Source of the DNA: Flavobacteriales bacterium UBA2669
GTDB lineage: Bacteria; Bacteroidota; Bacteroidia; Flavobacteriales_E; Vicingaceae
Length of the DNA stretch: 64,000 nt
Reading direction: 5' to 3'
Assembly: GCA_002359215.1 (NCBI GenBank)
Contig: DEMN01000007.1
Coordinates: 186,001-250,000, forward strand
This document shows positions 60,286-64,000 of this stretch, in pieces (the stretch's first letter is position 1; the number at the start of each line of letters is the position of its first letter). The notes under the pieces are model-generated. The model saw only the letters and a list, made by a program, of their open reading frames with translations. It did no database searches and was not told the origin of the DNA. The position numbers and the translations under genes were made by a program.

Positions 60286-60319
60286 AAAATCCTCACTAAT
60301 TTTAGTGAGGATTTTTTTT
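60286..60319 (+). terminator. Intrinsic terminator
   Basis: AAAATCCTCACTAA (60286-60299) pairs with TTAGTGAGGATTTT (60302-60315), 2-nt loop, followed by TTTT. It lies 22 bp after the stop at 60263. Confidence 0.9.
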
Positions 60320-60329
60320 GAAATAAAAT

Positions 60330-60734
60330 ATGATACAAAAAATTGAACATATAGGTATTGCTGTAAAAGATATTAAAAAGGCGACAGAGACTTATACTAA
60401 GCTTTTTAATCAGTCGCCATACAAAACAGAGGCAGTAGAAAGCGAAAATGTAATTACTACTTTTTTTAAAATGGGAGAAAACAAAATTGAGTTGCTAGAA
60501 GCAACCTCTGAAGAAAGTGCTATCTATAAGTTTATAGAGAAGAAAGGCGAAGGTATTCATCACATTGCTTTTGATGTGGATGATATCTATACAGAAATGG
60601 AGCGTTTATCTAAAGAAGGATTTATTGTTTTAAACGAACAACCAAAAAAAGGAGCTGACAATAAATTGGTATGCTTTCTGCATCCTAAATCGGTAAATGG
60701 AGTATTGATAGAGCTTTGTCAAGAGATTAAATAA
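60330..60734 (+). CDS. mce: Methylmalonyl-CoA epimerase
   Basis: 134 residues of the VOC fold: KIEHIGIAVKDIKKATETYT with a metal His, VITTFFKMGENKIELLEATS with Glu, GEGIHHIAFDVDDIYTEMER with His, and FLHPKSVNGVLIELCQE with the last Glu. It interconverts the R and S forms of methylmalonyl-CoA in propionate metabolism. The mutase genes are not in this window. Starts 10 bp after the preceding terminator. Confidence 0.92.
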   Translation: MIQKIEHIGIAVKDIKKATETYTKLFNQSPYKTEAVESENVITTFFKMGENKIELLEATSEESAIYKFIEKKGEGIHHIAFDVDDIYTEMERLSKEGFIVLNEQPKKGADNKLVCFLHPKSVNGVLIELCQEIK

Positions 60735-60778
60735 TTACATTTATAAACTAGTAACTTAACAAAAATTAACAAAAATTA

Positions 60779-60806
60779 AACATTAAATGTATATACATTT
60801 AATGTT
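60779..60806. promoter_or_regulatory. 28-bp perfect palindrome, probable operator for yceI
   Basis: AACATTAAATGTAT (60779-60792) is the exact reverse complement of ATACATTTAATGTT (60793-60806). It covers the -33 region of the yceI promoter, whose -7 box lies 6 bp further on. A dimeric repressor or activator such as a MarR- or TetR-type protein is a plausible ligand; the regulator is not in the window. Confidence 0.65.
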
Positions 60807-60812
60807 ATTACA

Positions 60813-60820
60813 TATATTTG
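60813..60820 (+). promoter_or_regulatory. -7 promoter element TATATTTG for yceI
   Basis: TAnnTTTG match 27 bp before the yceI start. There is no TTG at -33; the palindrome occupies that place. Confidence 0.6.
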
Positions 60821-60847
60821 CAATATAAATTTTAAAAATTAGAAATC

Positions 60848-61435
60848 ATGAAAAAAATTATTTTAAGTATGGCGGTACTAGCTGCATCAGTATTATCGCT
60901 AAAAGCCCACGGAGACGACAGTCATTTACACATTAAAAAAGATTTAAGCACTGTAGAGTGGGTAGGTAAAAAAGTTACCGGACAACATAATGGTACAATT
61001 GAAATTAAAGAAGGAACAGTAAAGGTTGAAGATAATAAAATTGTAGGTGGTGAAGTAATTATTGATATGACATCAATAGTAGTTTCAGACTTAGAAGGGG
61101 AAATGAAAGGCAAACTAGAAGGTCATTTAAATTCAGCTGATTTTTTTGATACTAAAAACCATGGAGAGGCAATTTTAAAAATTATTTCTACTAAACAAAA
61201 AAAAGGTAATACTTACACTGTTAAAGCAGATTTAACTATTAAAGGAATTACTAAACCGATTGAATTTCCCGCTACTATTGATATAAAAGATGGTAAAGTT
61301 GCTGCTTATGCAGAAGTTAAAGTAGATAGAACTTTATATGATATTAAATATGGTTCAGGAAAGTTTTTTGAAGGGTTAGGTGACAAAATGATTGATGACT
61401 TTTTTACTGTAAAATTTAAAGTTGCAGCTAAATAA
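60848..61435 (+). CDS. yceI: YceI-family periplasmic protein
   Basis: 195 residues. Signal peptide (ILSMAVLAASVLSLKAHG). YceI lipocalin-like barrel: HIKKDLSTVEWVGKKVTGQH, GGEVIIDMTSIVVSDLEG, HLNSADFFDTKNHGEAIL, TVKADLTIKGITKPIEFPAT and KVDRTLYDIKYGSGKFFEGL. The family binds polyisoprenoids or related lipids. A 28-bp palindrome overlaps the promoter and a terminator follows, so it is a single, regulated gene. Confidence 0.92.
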   Translation: MKKIILSMAVLAASVLSLKAHGDDSHLHIKKDLSTVEWVGKKVTGQHNGTIEIKEGTVKVEDNKIVGGEVIIDMTSIVVSDLEGEMKGKLEGHLNSADFFDTKNHGEAILKIISTKQKKGNTYTVKADLTIKGITKPIEFPATIDIKDGKVAAYAEVKVDRTLYDIKYGSGKFFEGLGDKMIDDFFTVKFKVAAK

Positions 61436-61463
61436 TTAGTTGTAAATTTAGTTGAATATATTT

Positions 61464-61492
61464 AAAAAGAGCATGATTTTCATGCTCTTTTT
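61464..61492. terminator. Bidirectional terminator between yceI and rdgB
   Basis: AAAAAGAGCATGA (61464-61476) pairs with TCATGCTCTTTTT (61480-61492), 3-nt loop, A-run and T-run on either side. It shares one base with the rdgB stop codon. Confidence 0.88.
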
Positions 61493-62073
61493 TATTTTTT
61501 TGAATTTAAGAAGTCAATTAATTTTTTTACAGCACGACCTCTATGGCTTACGTTGTTTTTTTTAGACAAAGGCATTTCTGCAAAAGTGATTTCGTAGCCG
61601 ATTGGTTTAAAAATTGGGTCATAACCAAAACCATCTTTCCCGTGTTTTTCTTTGGTGATTTCACCTTCAATAATTCCTTCAAAAGTAGTTGTTTCGCCAT
61701 TGATTACTAATGCAACAACTGTTTTAAATTGAGCAGTTCTATCCGAAAAAGGCACTAACTTTTTGAGCACTTTATCCATGTTTTTATCGGCATTTTTTTC
61801 TTCTCCTGCATACCTTGCTGAGTAAACTCCAGGCTCACCATTTAGTGATTTAATTTCTAATCCGGTATCATCAGCAAAACAATTATAACCGTATTTTTCA
61901 TAAATATATTTTGCTTTCAAAATAGCATTTCCTTCGATGGTGTCAGCAGTTTCAGGAATATCTTCGTAACAACCAATATCTTTTAAACTTAATAATTTAA
62001 TGGAGTTGGTTAATAAAGCATTTATTTCTTTAATTTTATTTTCGTTATTTGTAGCAAAAACCAATTCTATCAT
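61492..62073 (-). CDS. rdgB: Non-canonical purine NTP pyrophosphatase (RdgB/HAM1)
   Basis: 193 residues. LVFATNNENKIKEINALL at the start, FADDTGLEIKSLNGEPGVYS with SARYAGE, EGEITKEKHGKDGFGYDPIF and KNNVSHRGRAVKKLIDFL are diagnostic. It removes dITP, dXTP and ITP from the nucleotide pool. The start lies 7 bp from the divergent aminotransferase start. Confidence 0.94.
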   Translation of the reverse strand: MIELVFATNNENKIKEINALLTNSIKLLSLKDIGCYEDIPETADTIEGNAILKAKYIYEKYGYNCFADDTGLEIKSLNGEPGVYSARYAGEEKNADKNMDKVLKKLVPFSDRTAQFKTVVALVINGETTTFEGIIEGEITKEKHGKDGFGYDPIFKPIGYEITFAEMPLSKKNNVSHRGRAVKKLIDFLNSKK

Positions 62074-62080
62074 AACTATT

Positions 62081-63208
62081 TTGAAAATTCCGTTTAATAT
62101 ACCATTTGTTTCAGAAGACGAAGTTACTTACATAAATGAAGTAATTGCAAATAAAAGTTTTTCTTATCCGGGAGATTTTTCAAAAAAATGTGAGTTGGAA
62201 TTATCAAAAATTACAGGTTGCAAAACAGTAAGGTTAACAGCAAGCTGTACTTCTGCTTTAGAATTAGCAGCTCTAACTATAGACATTAATGAAGGAGATG
62301 AAGTAATTGTGCCATCTTTTACATTTGTTTCTTCTGCAAGTGCCTTTGTTTTAAGAGGAGCAAAATTGGTATTAGTAGATATCCATCCTGAAACTATGTG
62401 TTTAGATGAGGCTTTATTGGAAAAAGCAATTACACCAAAAACTAAAGCTATAGTTTTAGTGCATTATGCCGGATTAACCAAAAATATTGAAAAGGTTAGA
62501 GAATTATGTAAAATACATGCTATTTATTTAATTGAAGATGCTGCTCAAAGTATTGATTCTTACTATAATAATCAGCATTTAGGGACTTTTGGTGATATAG
62601 GTTGTATTAGTTTTCATGACACTAAAAATATTCAGTGTGGAGAAGGAGGTGCTATATTGATAAATAATAAAAGTTTAATCGAGAAGATTGATATTATTAT
62701 AGAAAAAGGCACTGATAGAAAAGCGTTTTTAGCAGGAGAGGTAAATGAATATACATGGAAAACACTAGGCTCTAGTTATGGGTTAAGTGAGATTAATGTA
62801 GCTTTTTTGTTGGCTCAACTAAAGGCATTAAAAAAAGTGACTAAAAAACGAAAATTGTTATATGGATTATATCAAGAAGGATTAAAGCCTTTAAAACTTT
62901 CAGGGGTGATAGATTTTCCGGAAACGATTAATAAGCATAATGCTCATATTTTTTTCATAAAACTTAAAGACAAGCAGCAACGAAATGAATTGGAAAGATA
63001 CTTGTTGAATAGTGGTGTTGCAGCGCATACACATTATTCTCCTTTGCATTTAAGTGATAAAGGTAAGAACTATCCTTATTTTTGTTTTGAAAAAGATTAT
63101 AGTAAGATAGAAAGTGATAGATTGCTAAGGTTGCCTTTGTTTTTCGATTTGGAGTTAGACAAAATAAAAATGTGTGTAGCACTAATTAATCAATATTTTA
63201 GAAAGTAA
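62081..63208 (+). CDS. DegT/DnrJ/EryC1 aminotransferase, WecE (dTDP-4-amino-4,6-dideoxygalactose transaminase)-like
   Basis: I place the start at TTG 62081 (MKIPFNIPFVSEDEVTYINE); the longer frame begins inside rdgB on the opposite strand. 375 residues. PLP motifs: VRLTASCTSALELAALTIDI, DEVIVPSFTFVSSASAFVLR, IYLIEDAAQSIDSYYN (Asp), and HDTKNIQCGEGGA with the Schiff-base Lys. ERLLRLPLFFDLE-like text ends it. It resembles E. coli WecE/RffA along its full length, which makes dTDP-Fuc4N or a similar amino sugar for surface glycans. The next gene is a polytopic membrane protein. Confidence 0.88.
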   Translation: MKIPFNIPFVSEDEVTYINEVIANKSFSYPGDFSKKCELELSKITGCKTVRLTASCTSALELAALTIDINEGDEVIVPSFTFVSSASAFVLRGAKLVLVDIHPETMCLDEALLEKAITPKTKAIVLVHYAGLTKNIEKVRELCKIHAIYLIEDAAQSIDSYYNNQHLGTFGDIGCISFHDTKNIQCGEGGAILINNKSLIEKIDIIIEKGTDRKAFLAGEVNEYTWKTLGSSYGLSEINVAFLLAQLKALKKVTKKRKLLYGLYQEGLKPLKLSGVIDFPETINKHNAHIFFIKLKDKQQRNELERYLLNSGVAAHTHYSPLHLSDKGKNYPYFCFEKDYSKIESDRLLRLPLFFDLELDKIKMCVALINQYFRK

Positions 63209-64000
63209 ATGTTATCTGAATCAAATATTATATATTATGATTTAAAATTAGGATTGTATGACACTTGCTTGGCTATACTTTATTTTGGAATAGTTTATTT
63301 AATTGCTTATTATTATAAGAGAATTAAAATTGATAAAAACCCTGAATATAAATATTTTATAATCGGTTTAACAGCAAAAGTAGTGGGAGGGTTTACTTTT
63401 GCTTTATTAACAGTTTATTATTACAAAGGTGGCGATAGTTTAAGTTACTACAAGGCAGCTGATGATATTACTAAACTTGCGGCACATAATCCATTTCGGG
63501 TAATTGAATTAATGTTTACATCATATTCAGACCTTAATTTATCTCAGGATTTTTTAGATTATTATACTAAGGACTTTATTAACGGAAGGGATGTTTGGGT
63601 ATTAGTAAAACTTACTATATTAACTAATATAATAGGTTTGTTTTCTTATGGCACTACAACAGTATTATTTGCAGCTATATCTTTTGTTGGGCTATGGATG
63701 GCTTATTCAAACATCTGTAAACTTTATCCTAAATATAGTGGCTATTTATTAGTTAGTTTTTTTATGATTCCTTCTATTATATTTTGGGGTTCTGGAGTAT
63801 TGAAGGATACTGTAACAATGGGATGTATGGGATGGATGATTTATGCTTTTTCCAATATTTTTATTTTTAAAAGAAAAGTAGCTTTAAGTATTGGTTTGAT
63901 AATTACATCCTCATTATTAATTATTTTTCTTAAGCCTTATATTTTGTACATTTTATTACCTACGCTATTAATTTGGGGACAAACAAACTTAAAAAATTTA
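63209..64000 (+). CDS. Polytopic membrane protein, surface-polysaccharide polymerase-like, 3' truncated by window end
   Basis: The ATG at 63209 follows the aminotransferase stop directly (TAAATG) and the frame is open to 64000 (264 codons). About 7 hydrophobic helices are visible. A conserved-looking FFMIPSIIFWGSGVLKDTVT and a soluble segment YYKGGDSLSYYKAADDITKL recall membrane proteins of Bacteroidota polysaccharide clusters. It may be a Wzy-type polymerase or a related glycan protein; the missing C-terminus prevents a firm call. Confidence 0.7.
   Translation, partial: MLSESNIIYYDLKLGLYDTCLAILYFGIVYLIAYYYKRIKIDKNPEYKYFIIGLTAKVVGGFTFALLTVYYYKGGDSLSYYKAADDITKLAAHNPFRVIELMFTSYSDLNLSQDFLDYYTKDFINGRDVWVLVKLTILTNIIGLFSYGTTTVLFAAISFVGLWMAYSNICKLYPKYSGYLLVSFFMIPSIIFWGSGVLKDTVTMGCMGWMIYAFSNIFIFKRKVALSIGLIITSSLLIIFLKPYILYILLPTLLIWGQTNLKNL

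Overview
This AT-rich window looks like a chromosome segment from a member of the Bacteroidota, most likely order Flavobacteriales. The signs are a type IX secretion (T9SS) sorting domain, TonB-dependent receptors, a SPOR protein with HU-CCDC81-like domains, a cytochrome b558-type succinate dehydrogenase, and promoters of the TTG/TTTG-N18-21-TAnnTTTG type. Family or genus cannot be fixed from sequence reading alone. No rRNA, tRNA, CRISPR array or complete insertion sequence was seen. Most of the window is housekeeping, with small accessory patches.

Layout. 1-5.1 kb: the 3' part of a TonB receptor, a DUF5689-type lipoprotein and a T9SS cargo protein, closed by a 48-bp perfect palindrome. 5.1-10.6 kb: a NUDIX hydrolase, a WG-repeat protein, an MltF-like lytic transglycosylase and a histidine-bearing polytopic membrane protein. 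10.6-14.6 kb: sdhC-sdhA-sdhB, split between sdhA and sdhB by a four-helix-bundle gene inside a 14-bp inverted repeat. 14.7-17.7 kb: tatD, then two accessory genes (a secreted unknown and an AbiJ-N4/HEPN-like protein) interleaved with three diverged copies of one ~70-bp repeat. 17.7-21.6 kb: a probable metal-uptake locus (small Cys-rich protein, TonB receptor, two heavy-metal-associated proteins, cupin). 21.6-31.5 kb, nearly all minus strand: dnaG, trmB, an acidic lipoprotein, an M28 peptidase, cysS, two YwqK/MORN proteins, DUF420, ctaB and an amidohydrolase. 31.7-45 kb: kdsB, a SPOR protein, a 2-hydroxyacid dehydrogenase, mgtE, a K+ channel, two MscS channels, panC, a K+/H+ antiporter, and sucA-odhB. 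45-51 kb: acs with a translationally coupled abiH, a TPR protein, a CoA-binding protein and gpmI. 51-59 kb: a phenylacetate-type beta-oxidation trio, yicC-gmk-nadD, a heme-binding protein, a GNAT, a glycosyltransferase and hemH. 59-64 kb: a secreted protein, methylmalonyl-CoA epimerase, yceI behind a 28-bp palindrome, rdgB, and the start of a surface-polysaccharide locus (wecE-like aminotransferase plus a truncated membrane protein).

Working together: SdhCAB, SucA/OdhB and acetyl-CoA synthetase feed oxidative central metabolism; CtaB, DUF420 and HemH support heme and cytochrome oxidase; PaaG/PaaH/thioesterase and methylmalonyl-CoA epimerase handle acyl-CoAs. The channels and antiporter form a loose ion and osmotic group.

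The least ordinary signals are: (i) a conserved ~80-bp leader found twice, before kdsB and before nadD, with a four-codon ORF (Met-Lys-Arg-Pro-stop) that differs only by a synonymous change, followed by a hairpin with non-identical arms and a fixed GGAGTTACAT box; (ii) the repeat-gene-repeat-gene-repeat patch at 15.5-17.5 kb; (iii) the four-helix-bundle element inside the sdh operon; (iv) abiH overlapping the acs stop codon.
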